The position numbers and the translations under genes were made by a program. From an uncultured Rhodospirillaceae bacterium (GTDB taxonomy: Bacteria; Pseudomonadota; Alphaproteobacteria; Rhodospirillales; Magnetospirillaceae), in NCBI GenBank assembly GCA_937887565.1, contig CALABS010000061.1, positions 62,001 through 126,000 on the forward strand: a DNA stretch of 64,000 nt. Direction: 5' to 3'. Positions 20,874 to 28,976 of the stretch are shown here, piece after piece; position 1 is the first letter of the stretch, and each line of letters begins with the position of its first letter. The notes beneath the pieces are model-generated. The model searched no databases. It saw only the letters and a list, made by a program, of their open reading frames with translations, and was not told the origin of the DNA.

Positions 20874-21083
20874 TCAACGGGACGGCTCGGCCGGCTCCGC
20901 CGAAGCGATCCGGCCACCGTCCTTGGCGCCGTGCAGATTGACCACGCCGATCGCCGGCGAGAACGCCACCGCGAAGAAGACCGCGGCCGCGTAAAGGCTG
21001 CCGATGATCAGGACGCGCAACGCCGTTTCGCCCTCGCTGGGCGCACGCGCGCCGGTAACGGTGGGAAGTGGCCGGTCATCCAT
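20874..21083 (-). CDS. Small single-pass membrane protein, hypothetical
   Basis: A 69-residue reading frame with one hydrophobic helix (VLIIGSLYAAAVFFAVAF, ~24-41) and a polar C-terminal tail. There is no clear Shine-Dalgarno before the ATG. An A+T-rich patch (AATAATTAACTATTC, near 21101) just upstream could hold a promoter. It is convergent with glk and divergent from the MBL-hemerythrin gene. It matches nothing I recognise, and the call rests on the helix and placement only. Confidence 0.5.
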   Translation of the reverse strand: MDDRPLPTVTGARAPSEGETALRVLIIGSLYAAAVFFAVAFSPAIGVVNLHGAKDGGRIASAEPAEPSR

Positions 21084-21268
21084 CGCTTTGCTAACCTAAA
21101 GAATAATTAACTATTCCGGAGTATTAGGCCGCGCCCCGCCGTCGGTCAAGTTGAATCCGTTTCCGGCCCCGCATCGCCACCCCGTCCGGGTGAATTTGGC
21201 CCACCCTTGCGGGCGGGGGTCGCGCATCGGGTAATAACCCTAGTTCCCCTCTACCCGTCAAGGATAAT
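21084..21268. other. Non-coding stretch upstream of the MBL-hemerythrin gene
   Basis: I see no gene here. The left end is A+T-rich (AATAATTAACTATTC) and may drive the small leftward gene. The rest is G+C-rich without an obvious open frame of interest, up to the inverted repeats that begin at 21269. Confidence 0.5.
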
Positions 21269-21345
21269 GTGCGCATCATCTCCCTGCGGTAGCGCGAATC
21301 CGCACCTATCAACCGCAGGGCAACGTGCGGGCGGTTGATGCGCAC
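21269..21345. promoter_or_regulatory. Nested inverted repeats overlapping the -35 of the MBL-hemerythrin gene
   Basis: Outer arms GTGCGCATCA (21269-21278) and TGATGCGCAC (21336-21345) are perfect 10-bp complements. Inner arms CCCTGCGGT (21282-21290) and ACCGCAGGG (21312-21320) are perfect 9-bp complements. A competing 7-bp pair, CAACCGC (21310-21316) with GCGGTTG (21331-21337), also exists. The right outer arm overlaps the -35 hexamer TTGATG. It could be a paired operator or the end of an upstream transcript. Confidence 0.55.
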
Positions 21346-21363
21346 ACGACAAAGGCCTAGCAT
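21335..21363 (+). promoter_or_regulatory. Sigma70-type promoter of the MBL-hemerythrin gene
   Basis: TTGATG (21335-21340), a 17-base spacer, TAGCAT (21358-21363). The expected start near 21370 gives a 20-base leader that contains the Shine-Dalgarno GAGGGGG before the ATG at 21390. Confidence 0.6.
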
Positions 21364-21389
21364 GGTTTCTCGGGGGCCGAGGGGGACAG

Positions 21390-24005
21390 ATGCAGGCACT
21401 TCGCAAGATCGAGGTGACATCGGGCGTGTGGTGGGTCGAGGCCCCCGCCGCCGATCTGCGCATCCTGTGCGGATGCCCCGCCGACGCGGTCAAGCACCTG
21501 ATGAAACGCGGCTTGATCGCCCCCACCGAACGCGATGGCGTGTCGTTCGAGACCGGCCCCAACGCGATCCTGCTGTCCGACGTAATGATCCAGAACGGCA
21601 GCTTCGCCAATCTGGGCGAGTTCCCGGTGCTGCAGATGCTATACCGGCAGGGAATGATCGTTCCCGGCCATCCCGGCAACACCGGCGGCAGGCCCCTGCT
21701 GATCGGATCGGCGGAGCAGGTCCACGCCCAACTGCAATACATCCATCGCGGCAATTACGGGCTGCTGACCGAGCAGGAGCTGGTCGAGGCCGGCCTGTCG
21801 GCCGAGGAGGCGCGCGAGCAGATGCGCCTCAAGCTCAAATTCGCCTTCGGTGCCATCCGCCATCCCGGCGAACTTCTCGACAGCTTGGTGGTGGAGGGCG
21901 ACGCGGTCCCGATCCGCCACGGCGCGACCATCCGCCGGCTGCGCCTCAACGTGTTCGAGATCGCCTTCGCCGGCGACAGCGTCGTCGTCGATCTCGGCCT
22001 GCCGCCCTTCGAGACCTATGAATGTCCCTATCCCCTGGGCTTCTACCACATGCCCCGGGAATATTTCGCGGTGGTCCATTCCGGCGAGGGCGACGGCTGG
22101 GACATCAACCGCCCCAGCATGGGCAGCGTGCTGATGTACCAGGGCCGGGTGTTCCTCATCGACGCCGGCCCCAACATCCTTCACACCCTCGATTCGCTCG
22201 GCATCGGCATCAACGAGATCGAGGGCATCTTCCACACCCATTCCCACGACGACCATTTCGCCGGCCTGACCACGCTGATCCGCGCCGACCACCGCATCAA
22301 ATACTATGCCACGCCGCCGGTGCGGGCGTCGGTGGCCAAGAAGCTGGGATCGCTGCTGACCATCAACGACACCGCCTTCGCCGACTATTTCGACGTCCAC
22401 GACCTGGTCTGCGGCGAGTGGAACGAGATCGAGGGGCTGGAGGTCCGGCCCATGTTCTCGCCCCATCCGGTGGAGACCACCACCTTCCTGTTCCGCGCCC
22501 TGTGGGAGGACGGATTCCGCACCTACGCCCATCTCGCCGACATCTGCCGCCTGGAGGTGCTGCGGGGCTTCCTCACCGACGCCCCCGGCGCGCCGGGCCT
22601 GTCGCAAGCCCGCTACGACCGCGTGGTCGCCGACATGCTGACGCCCGCCGACATCAAGAAGGTGGATGTGGGCGGCGGCATGATCCATGGCGACGCCTAC
22701 GACTTCCGCGAGGACAAGTCGGGCAAGATCATCCTGGCCCACACCTCGCGGCGGCACACCATCGCCCAGAAGGCAATCGGCTCGACGGCGTCGTTCGGGA
22801 CGGTGGACGTGCTGATCCCGTCCAACCACGACTTCATCTGGCGGTTCGCCAACGAGTTCCTGCAGGCCTATTTCCCCAGCGTCGCCCATCACCACCTGCG
22901 GGTGCTGATGAACAATCCGGTGGTCACCTTCAATCCCGGCACGATCCTGATCAAGGAACGCCGCGTCAACCAGCACATCTACCTGCTGCTGTCCGGCAGC
23001 GTCGAGGCGATCCCGCTGGAGCACAACGGCCGCAGCGTCCTCTCGGCCGGGGCCATGATCGGCGAGCTGTCGGGGCTGTTCGGCACCATGGCGACCGAGA
23101 CCTACCGGGCAGTCGGCTTCGTCAAGGCGCTGGACATCCCGGTGTCGCTGTACAGCGAGTTCGTCCACCGCCACCAGCTGTTCTCCGAGATCGCCCGCGT
23201 GCTCGAGAACCGCGAGTTCCTGCAGCGGACCTGGCTGTTCGGCGAGGTGGTCTCGACCCAGACGCTGAACCGCATCGCCCAGGAGATGATCCTGGCGACC
23301 TACCCGGCCGACACGACGGTCGACATCGGCGCCGATTCGGTGGGATTGGTGGCACGCGGCAGCATGGGCCGCTTCCTCGGCGAGCACCGGCTGGAAACCC
23401 TGGAGGCCGGCGGCTTCTTCGGCGAGGAGATGTCGATCTTCTGGACGCCCAGCATGTTCCGCCTGCGCACCCTCGCCCCCACCGACGTGTTCCTGATCCC
23501 GGCCGATCTGGTCTCCGACATCCCGTCGGTGCGCTGGAAGCTATTCGAGGCCTCGGGCAAGCGCATGACGGCGGTGGTCGAAGGCGACCACGACACGCCG
23601 GCGCTGCTTCGCTGGCACGAGGATTACCGCGTCGACATCCTGCGCATCGACAACCAGCACCGCCGGCTGTTCGAACAGGGCAACGCCATCGTCGAGGCGA
23701 TGACCAGGGGCGAGCGATTCGCGGAAATCGAGGCCTTGCTCGACGCGCTGGCCGAATACGCCCGCTACCATTTCGGAGAGGAAGAGGCGATGATGACGCG
23801 CCACTTCTATCCCGGCCTCGACGCCCACCGGCTCCGCCACGCCGAATTGCTGGACCAGCTCGACGATCTGCGGGCCGGCATGGGGGCGGCGGAGCCTCCC
23901 GCCGCCGAAGAGGTGGAACGCGGCCTGCGCGCCTGGCTGGTCGCCCACATCGTCGACGACGACCGTCGCTACGCGCGATTCATGAACGATCGCGGAGTGT
24001 TCTGA
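21390..24005 (+). CDS. Metallo-beta-lactamase-fold/tandem cNMP-binding/hemerythrin fusion protein
   Basis: An 871-residue soluble protein with an unusual domain chain. Residues 1-230 are a novel N-terminal region. An MBL-fold hydrolase domain (~230-490) follows, with H284-X-H286-X-D288-H289 and further His residues (FSPHPVETT, PSNHDF). A cyclic-nucleotide-binding beta-roll (~505-620, FNPGTILIKERR, GAMIGELSGLFG) comes next, then a second, diverged one (~630-730, GGFFGEEMSIFW). A C-terminal bacteriohemerythrin domain (~738-871) retains all seven diiron ligands: DNQH, HFGEE, HRLRH and HIVDDD. Such a chain could couple oxygen or redox sensing to a hydrolase, perhaps on a nucleotide or phosphodiester. 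That role is an inference. GAGGGGG sets the start. Confidence 0.88.
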   Translation: MQALRKIEVTSGVWWVEAPAADLRILCGCPADAVKHLMKRGLIAPTERDGVSFETGPNAILLSDVMIQNGSFANLGEFPVLQMLYRQGMIVPGHPGNTGGRPLLIGSAEQVHAQLQYIHRGNYGLLTEQELVEAGLSAEEAREQMRLKLKFAFGAIRHPGELLDSLVVEGDAVPIRHGATIRRLRLNVFEIAFAGDSVVVDLGLPPFETYECPYPLGFYHMPREYFAVVHSGEGDGWDINRPSMGSVLMYQGRVFLIDAGPNILHTLDSLGIGINEIEGIFHTHSHDDHFAGLTTLIRADHRIKYYATPPVRASVAKKLGSLLTINDTAFADYFDVHDLVCGEWNEIEGLEVRPMFSPHPVETTTFLFRALWEDGFRTYAHLADICRLEVLRGFLTDAPGAPGLSQARYDRVVADMLTPADIKKVDVGGGMIHGDAYDFREDKSGKIILAHTSRRHTIAQKAIGSTASFGTVDVLIPSNHDFIWRFANEFLQAYFPSVAHHHLRVLMNNPVVTFNPGTILIKERRVNQHIYLLLSGSVEAIPLEHNGRSVLSAGAMIGELSGLFGTMATETYRAVGFVKALDIPVSLYSEFVHRHQLFSEIARVLENREFLQRTWLFGEVVSTQTLNRIAQEMILATYPADTTVDIGADSVGLVARGSMGRFLGEHRLETLEAGGFFGEEMSIFWTPSMFRLRTLAPTDVFLIPADLVSDIPSVRWKLFEASGKRMTAVVEGDHDTPALLRWHEDYRVDILRIDNQHRRLFEQGNAIVEAMTRGERFAEIEALLDALAEYARYHFGEEEAMMTRHFYPGLDAHRLRHAELLDQLDDLRAGMGAAEPPAAEEVERGLRAWLVAHIVDDDRRYARFMNDRGVF

Positions 24006-24006
24006 C

Positions 24007-24252
24007 TCACCACCCCCACCGCCGCCGCAGCGCCCCCAGCCAGCAGGAGAAGCCGGCGGCGGCATGGAGGTTGGGAGCGGAGCCCAACCGCGCGCGGGCA
24101 AGCACAAGGTGGCTGAGCATGGCGGCGATCCTTTCCCGAAAGTCCTTGGGGAAAGAGTGGGCCTCGCCATCAACCGGAACAATCCGCCGGACGGACGGGC
24201 CGCCGTCGCCGGACGGATAGGCCGTCACCGCCGAAGGTGCGACCGCAGCCAT
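24007..24252 (-). CDS. Possible small protein after the flavoprotein gene
   Basis: An 81-residue frame (MAAVAPSAVTAYPSGDGG...) with a plausible amphipathic/hydrophobic C-terminal half (AAMLSHLVLARARLG, AAGFSCWLGALRRRWGW). It overlaps the flavoprotein end by 28 bases, has AGGGGG before its ATG, and stops one base from the end of the convergent MBL-hemerythrin gene. No recognised family. It may simply be an open frame in G+C-rich DNA; if it is not real, 24006-24224 is a non-coding spacer. Confidence 0.3.
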   Translation of the reverse strand: MAAVAPSAVTAYPSGDGGPSVRRIVPVDGEAHSFPKDFRERIAAMLSHLVLARARLGSAPNLHAAAGFSCWLGALRRRWGW

Positions 24253-25445
24253 GCCGCCGCCCCCTGCCCCGCCATCCGGCCGGTGGCCAGACAGCCGGTC
24301 AGCAGGTAGCCGCCGGTCGGAGCCTCCCAGTCGAGCATCTCGCCGGCCACGAACAGCCCCGGCCATGCCGACACCATCAGGTTTTCGTCCAGCTCCTCGA
24401 AGCGGACGCCGCCGGCGGTACTGATCGCCTCGGCCACCGGGCGCGGTGCGGTCAGGCGCAGCGGCAACGCCTTGAACGCCTTGGACAGCCGGCCCGGATC
24501 GGCGAGCACGTCCGGCCCCAGCACCTCGCGCGGCAGGGCGGCGGCGGCGCCACGCAGGCCGGTGGCGCGGTCGATGTGGCTGGAGGCCGACCGGCTGCCG
24601 CGCGGCCGCGCCAGGGCCTGCCGCAGCCGCTCCTCGCTCCAGTCGGGACGCAGGTCGAGGACCAGTGTCGCGGCGCCGTCCCGCGCGATGGCGTCGCGCA
24701 GGGCGGCCGAAAAGGCGTAGACCACGCCGCCCTCGACGCCGGTCGCCGTCACCATCAACTCGCCGCGCCGCGTCTCGCCCGCGAATGACGCCGACACCGG
24801 CTTGAGGGGCTGGCCAGCGAAACGCGCGGCGAAAATCTCGCTCCAGCCGACGTCGAAGCCGCAATTGGCCGGTTTGAGATCCGCCACGCCGATCCCCCGC
24901 GCCCTTAGCAGCGGCACCCAGGCGGCATCGGAGCCGAGCCGGGGCCAACTGGCGCCGCCCAGGGCCAGCACCGTGACACCGGCCGCGACCGCCACCTCGC
25001 CCTCGGGGGTGGCGAAGCGCAGGCGGCCGGCCGCGTCCCATCCCAGCCAGCAATGGCGGACATGCAGCCGCACCCCGGCGCCCTTCAGCCGTCGCAGCCA
25101 GGCCCGGAGCAGCGGCGCCGCCTTGAAATCGGACGGAAAGACGCGGCCGGAGGTGCCGACGAAGGTGTCGATGCCCAGCCCGGCGGCCCAGGCCCGCAGC
25201 TGATCCGGCCCGAATCCGGCCAGCAGGCGGGCGAAGACGTCCGCACGGTCGCCGTAGCGGGACACGAAGGCGGGCAAGGGCTCGGAATGGGTGATGTTCA
25301 TCCCGCCCTTGCCGGCCAGCAGGAACTTGCGGGCCGGCGACGGCATGGCGTCGTGGATGGCGACGGACAGTCCGGCGTCGGAAAGCGCCTCGGCCGCCAT
25401 CAGGCCGGCCGGGCCGGCGCCGACGACGACGGCCCCACCGGTCAC
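24225..25445 (-). CDS. HI0933/BaiN-type FAD-dependent flavoprotein
   Basis: A 406-residue NAD(P)/FAD-dependent oxidoreductase. FAD dinucleotide motif VVVGAGPAGLMAAEALSDAG is at the N-terminus. GKGGMNITHSEP near 50 is the usual GGGRCN-type family segment. The conserved C-terminal loop is FVAGEMLDWEAPTGGYLL near 360. It belongs to the HI0933 family, whose members are poorly characterised; some reduce bile-acid intermediates or reduce flavin. The GTG start overlaps the mltG stop (GTGA), so it is coupled to the cell-wall/fatty-acid operon. The physiological substrate is unknown. Confidence 0.85.
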   Translation of the reverse strand: MTGGAVVVGAGPAGLMAAEALSDAGLSVAIHDAMPSPARKFLLAGKGGMNITHSEPLPAFVSRYGDRADVFARLLAGFGPDQLRAWAAGLGIDTFVGTSGRVFPSDFKAAPLLRAWLRRLKGAGVRLHVRHCWLGWDAAGRLRFATPEGEVAVAAGVTVLALGGASWPRLGSDAAWVPLLRARGIGVADLKPANCGFDVGWSEIFAARFAGQPLKPVSASFAGETRRGELMVTATGVEGGVVYAFSAALRDAIARDGAATLVLDLRPDWSEERLRQALARPRGSRSASSHIDRATGLRGAAAALPREVLGPDVLADPGRLSKAFKALPLRLTAPRPVAEAISTAGGVRFEELDENLMVSAWPGLFVAGEMLDWEAPTGGYLLTGCLATGRMAGQGAAAWLRSHLRR

Positions 25446-26407
25446 TGCCGCTCCCGCACGATCCGGCGCCACTTGGCGACGTTGCGGTTGTGGTCGTCCA
25501 GGCTGCGGGCGAACACATGGCCGCCGCTGCCGTCGGCGACGAAATACAGCGCGTCGCTGGCGGCCGGATGCAGGACGGCCTCCAGGCTGGCGCGGCCGGG
25601 ATTGGCGATGGGCGTCGGCGGCAAGCCGGCGATCACATAGGTGTTCCAGGGATGGTCGGCGGCGAGGTCGGCCCTGGTCAACGGCCGTGGCAGAACCCCC
25701 AGGCCACCGGACAGCCCATAGATGACCGTGGGGTCCGATTGCAGCCGCATGCCCAGCCGCAGCCGGTTGAGGAACACGGCGGCGACCATGGGGCGCTCGG
25801 CGGCGAGTCCGGTCTCGCGTTCGACGATGGACGCCAGGACCAGGGCCTCGAAGGGGCTCTTGAAGGGCAGGCCGGCCGCCCGCCCGTCCCACAGCCAGTC
25901 CAACAGGTCGCGCATGGACCGCTCCATGCGGGCCAGGACCTCGTCGCGGGAATCGTCGCGCGACAGATGCCAAGTCTCGGGCAGCAGCATGCCCTCGGCC
26001 GGCACGCGCCCGATATCGCCGGCCAGGAATTCGGCCTGGCGCAGTTCCTCCAGCACCTGGGCGACGGTCAGCCCCTCGGCGATGGTCAGCTTGTGGACGA
26101 CGGTGCGGCCCTCGGCCATCCGCCGCACCACCTCCTCGGCACTGACGCCGGCCGGGAACTCGTATTCGCCGGCGCGCAACGAGGCCTGGCGCAGCCTGGC
26201 GCCCACCATGAACACCAGCCGGTCCCGGACCACCCCGGCCTCCTCCAAACGGGCGGCGATGGCCTTCAGGCCGGCGCCCCTGGGGATGACGACGGTGGCG
26301 GCCTCGGCCAGCGGGCCGGCGGCGGTGAAGCGCCGATGCCCTTCCCAGGCCAGACCCGTGGCGGCCAGGGCGGCGACGAGGACAAGGATGGAGATGGCCT
26401 TGCGCAT
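25442..26407 (-). CDS. mltG: Endolytic murein transglycosylase MltG
   Basis: A 321-residue inner-membrane anchored lytic transglycosylase thought to cut nascent peptidoglycan and end glycan strands. It has an N-terminal membrane anchor (ISILVLVAALAATGLAW) and a LysM-like region (VVIPRGAGLKAIAARLEEAG). The catalytic YceG domain has the Glu of LVLASIVERETGLA near 200, LQSDPTVIYGL near 230, and NTYVIAGLPPTPIANPG near 265. mltG next to fabF is common in proteobacteria. The repeat at 26427-26490 separates it from fabF. Confidence 0.95.
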   Translation of the reverse strand: MRKAISILVLVAALAATGLAWEGHRRFTAAGPLAEAATVVIPRGAGLKAIAARLEEAGVVRDRLVFMVGARLRQASLRAGEYEFPAGVSAEEVVRRMAEGRTVVHKLTIAEGLTVAQVLEELRQAEFLAGDIGRVPAEGMLLPETWHLSRDDSRDEVLARMERSMRDLLDWLWDGRAAGLPFKSPFEALVLASIVERETGLAAERPMVAAVFLNRLRLGMRLQSDPTVIYGLSGGLGVLPRPLTRADLAADHPWNTYVIAGLPPTPIANPGRASLEAVLHPAASDALYFVADGSGGHVFARSLDDHNRNVAKWRRIVRERQ

Positions 26408-26426
26408 GGCGTTCCCCCCGGAAATG

Positions 26427-26490
26427 CGTCACCCCCGCCAAGGCGGGGGTCCATGCGGCGATGGTTCCCCGCCCGGGCGGGGATGACGCG
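26427..26490. repeat. Dispersed palindromic repeat (REP-like)
   Basis: Two short hairpins in tandem. ACCCCCGCC/GGCGGGGGT and CCCCGCCC/GGGCGGGG are separated by a CCATGCGGCGATGG stretch and flanked by CGTCA and GATGACG ends. The same layout recurs at 38195-38262, so this is a member of a repeated family and not a gene-specific element. It sits between fabF and mltG and may act as an mRNA stabiliser or partial terminator. Confidence 0.75.
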
Positions 26491-26498
26491 GAACGGCG

Positions 26499-27755
26499 TT
26501 ACGGCGCGCCGGTGAAGATCAACGAGGCGTTGGTTCCGCCGAAGCCGAACGAGTTGGACATGGCGAAGTCGATCTTGCGCTTCTTGGCCACCAGCGGCAC
26601 CAAGTCGAGGTCGCAGCCCTCGTCCGGGGTGTGGAGGTTGAGCGTCGGCGGCGCCATCTGGTCGCGGATGGCCAGCAGCGAGAAGATCGCCTCCACCGCG
26701 CCGGCGGCGCCCAGCAGATGGCCGATGGCCGACTTGGTCGAGCTCATGGACAGCTTGTAGGCATGGTCGCCGAACACCCGCTTGACCGCGCCCAGCTCGA
26801 TGGTGTCGCCCATGGTGGCGGTGCCGTGGGCGTTGACGTAGTCGATCTTGTCGACGGACAGGCCGGCCCGCTTGAGGGCGGCGACCATGGCGCGGGCGCC
26901 GCCGTTGCCGTCCTCGGCCGGGGCGGTGATGTGGTAGGCGTCGCCGGACATGCCGTAGCCGACCACCTCGCCGTAGATCTTGGCGCCGCGCTTCCTGGCG
27001 TGCTCGAGCTCCTCGAGCACCACCACGCCGGCGCCCTCGCCCATGACGAACCCGTCACGGTCCTTGTCCCACGGCCGCGAGGCCTCGGTGGGACGGTCGT
27101 TGTAGCTGGTGCACAGGGCCTTGGCGGCGGCGAAGCCGGCGATGCCCAGACGGCAGACGGCGGCCTCGGCCCCACCGGCCACCATCACGTCGGCGTCGCC
27201 GAACATGATCAGCCGGGCGGCGTCGCCCAGGGCGTGGGCGCCGGTGGCGCAGGCGGTGACCACCGAGTGGTTGGGGCCCTTGAAGCCGTACTTGATCGAC
27301 ACGTGGCCCGAGGCCAGGTTGATCAGGGCGGCGGGGATGAAGAAGGGGCTGATGCGGCGGGGGCCGGATTCCTTGAGGGTGATCGACCCCTCGTACAGGC
27401 CGGGCAGGCCGCCGATGCCGGAACCGATCATGACGCCGGTGCGCTCACGGCCGTCCTCGTCCTCGGGCATCCAGCCCGAATCCTCCACCGCCTCCTGGGC
27501 GGCGGCAAGGGCGAAGACGATGAAGTCGTCCATGCGACGGCGGTCCTTGGCCGGAGCCACCTTGTCGGCGTCGAACTCACCCTCGCCGGTGCCGCGCGGC
27601 ACCACACCCGCGACCTTGGCGGCCAGATCGGATACGTCGAAATGGTCGATGACGCGAATGCCGGATTGGGAGTTGGTGAGGCGCTGCCAAGTGGTCTCGA
27701 CGCCGCAACCCAGCGGCGTGACCAGGCCCATGCCGGTGACGACGACACGTCTCAT
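26499..27755 (-). CDS. fabF: 3-oxoacyl-ACP synthase II (KAS II)
   Basis: A 418-residue condensing enzyme elongating acyl-ACP with malonyl-ACP. It starts MRRVVVTGMGLVTPLGCGVE. The active-site Cys is in VVTACATGAHALGDAARLI near 170. Catalytic His residues are in VNAHGTATMGDTIE near 310 and KSAIGHLLGAAGAVEAIFS near 345, and the C-terminus has NSFGFGGTNASLIF. It follows acpP in the same operon (70-base gap). Confidence 0.97.
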   Translation of the reverse strand: MRRVVVTGMGLVTPLGCGVETTWQRLTNSQSGIRVIDHFDVSDLAAKVAGVVPRGTGEGEFDADKVAPAKDRRRMDDFIVFALAAAQEAVEDSGWMPEDEDGRERTGVMIGSGIGGLPGLYEGSITLKESGPRRISPFFIPAALINLASGHVSIKYGFKGPNHSVVTACATGAHALGDAARLIMFGDADVMVAGGAEAAVCRLGIAGFAAAKALCTSYNDRPTEASRPWDKDRDGFVMGEGAGVVVLEELEHARKRGAKIYGEVVGYGMSGDAYHITAPAEDGNGGARAMVAALKRAGLSVDKIDYVNAHGTATMGDTIELGAVKRVFGDHAYKLSMSSTKSAIGHLLGAAGAVEAIFSLLAIRDQMAPPTLNLHTPDEGCDLDLVPLVAKKRKIDFAMSNSFGFGGTNASLIFTGAP

Positions 27756-27825
27756 GAAGCTCTTCCGTCCCAGTACCTGGAATAAGGGCGCCGACCCGTA
27801 CGCGGCCCGGCGCCCCCACTCAGCC

Positions 27826-28059
27826 TTAGCTGTTCTTCGAGATGAAGTCGATCGCGTCCTTGACGGTCAGGATCTTCTCGGCGGCGTCATCGGGAATCTC
27901 GCAGCCGAACTCTTCTTCGAAGGCCATGACCAGCTCGACGGTGTCGAGGCTGTCGGCGCCCAGGTCGTCGATGAAGCTCGCGTTCTCGGTCACCTTGGAC
28001 TCTTCAACGCCCAGATGCTCGACGACAATCTTCTTAACCCGCTCGGCGACGTCGCTCAT
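27826..28059 (-). CDS. acpP: Acyl carrier protein
   Basis: A 77-residue acidic helical carrier with the phosphopantetheine serine in GADSLDTVELVMAFEEEF near 37. AAGGGA lies 8 bases before the ATG. It sits between fabG and fabF as in most proteobacteria. A gap of 162 bases separates it from fabG, enough for its own promoter, which is common because ACP is needed in large amounts. Confidence 0.97.
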   Translation of the reverse strand: MSDVAERVKKIVVEHLGVEESKVTENASFIDDLGADSLDTVELVMAFEEEFGCEIPDDAAEKILTVKDAIDFISKNS

Positions 28060-28221
28060 TTGAATGATCCCTTGGAAGTCAATAGCCTATGGATTTGTTC
28101 CGGTTTCACGCCCCTGGGCGGCGAGCCTCCCTCCGGCGGAAAGTGGCCCGTACCTAACATACTTTTCGCCCCTTGACCAGCGCTCCGGCACTACCGATTG
28201 CGGTTGGTCCGCGAGGCGGCG

Positions 28222-28959
28222 TCAGGGCATCGCCATGCCGCCGTTGACGTGCAGCGTCTGGCCGGTCATGTAGCCGGCGCCGTCGCCGGCCAGGAACAGC
28301 ACGGCGGCGGCGATGTCCTCGGGCGTGCCCATGCGGCCCTGGGGAATCGCGGCCAGCACCCGCGCCTTCTGGTCGTCGTTCAACTCGTCGGTCATGGGGG
28401 TGGCGATGAAGCCGGGGGCGACGCAGTTGACGGTGACGCCGCGCGAGGCGACCTCCTGGGCCAGGGCCTTGGACATGCCGATCATGCCCGCCTTCGAGGC
28501 GCAGTAGTTGACCTGGCCGGGATTGCCGGTGACGCCGACGATGGAGGTGATGTTGATGATGCGACCGCCGCGGCGCTTCATCATCCCCTTCACCGCGGCG
28601 CGGCACAGCCGGAAGGCGGCGGTCAGGTTGATGTCGAGCACGGTGTCCCAATCCTCGTCCTTCATGCGCAGGACCAGGGTGTCGCGGGTAAGGCCGGCGT
28701 TGTTGACCAGGATGTCCAGGGACCCCATGGCGGCCTCGGCGTCCTTGGCCAGTTGCTCCACGTCCTCGGCCTTGCCCAGGTTGGCGGTCAGCACGTGGAC
28801 ACGGTCCTTCATCTCGGCGGCGAGGGCGTCCAGCGCCTCGCGGCGGGTGCCGTGGATGGCGACGGTGGCGCCGGCGGCGTGCAGCGCCTTGGCGATGGCC
28901 CCGCCGATGCCCCCCGAGGCACCGGTCACCAGGGCGGTCTTGCCGGTAAGATCGAACAT
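28222..28959 (-). CDS. fabG: 3-oxoacyl-ACP reductase
   Basis: A 245-residue SDR reducing beta-ketoacyl-ACP with NADPH. Cofactor motif TGASGGIGGAIAKAL is near 12, NNAG in DILVNNAGLTRD near 85, and the catalytic Ser/Tyr/Lys in ITSIVGVTGNPG and NYCASKAG near 137-155. The C-terminus TGQTLHVNGGMAMP is typical. The start is fixed by the canonical MFDLTGKTALVTG N-terminus, 17 bases from the end of fabD. Confidence 0.97.
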   Translation of the reverse strand: MFDLTGKTALVTGASGGIGGAIAKALHAAGATVAIHGTRREALDALAAEMKDRVHVLTANLGKAEDVEQLAKDAEAAMGSLDILVNNAGLTRDTLVLRMKDEDWDTVLDINLTAAFRLCRAAVKGMMKRRGGRIINITSIVGVTGNPGQVNYCASKAGMIGMSKALAQEVASRGVTVNCVAPGFIATPMTDELNDDQKARVLAAIPQGRMGTPEDIAAAVLFLAGDGAGYMTGQTLHVNGGMAMP

Positions 28960-28976
28960 GCGGTTATCCCCCAAGA

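Noticed and set aside
21269..21345. A riboswitch in the 5' leader of the MBL-hemerythrin gene
   Set aside because: A good promoter overlaps the right end of the repeat, so most of it would not be in the mRNA unless another start is used. I call it an operator candidate instead.
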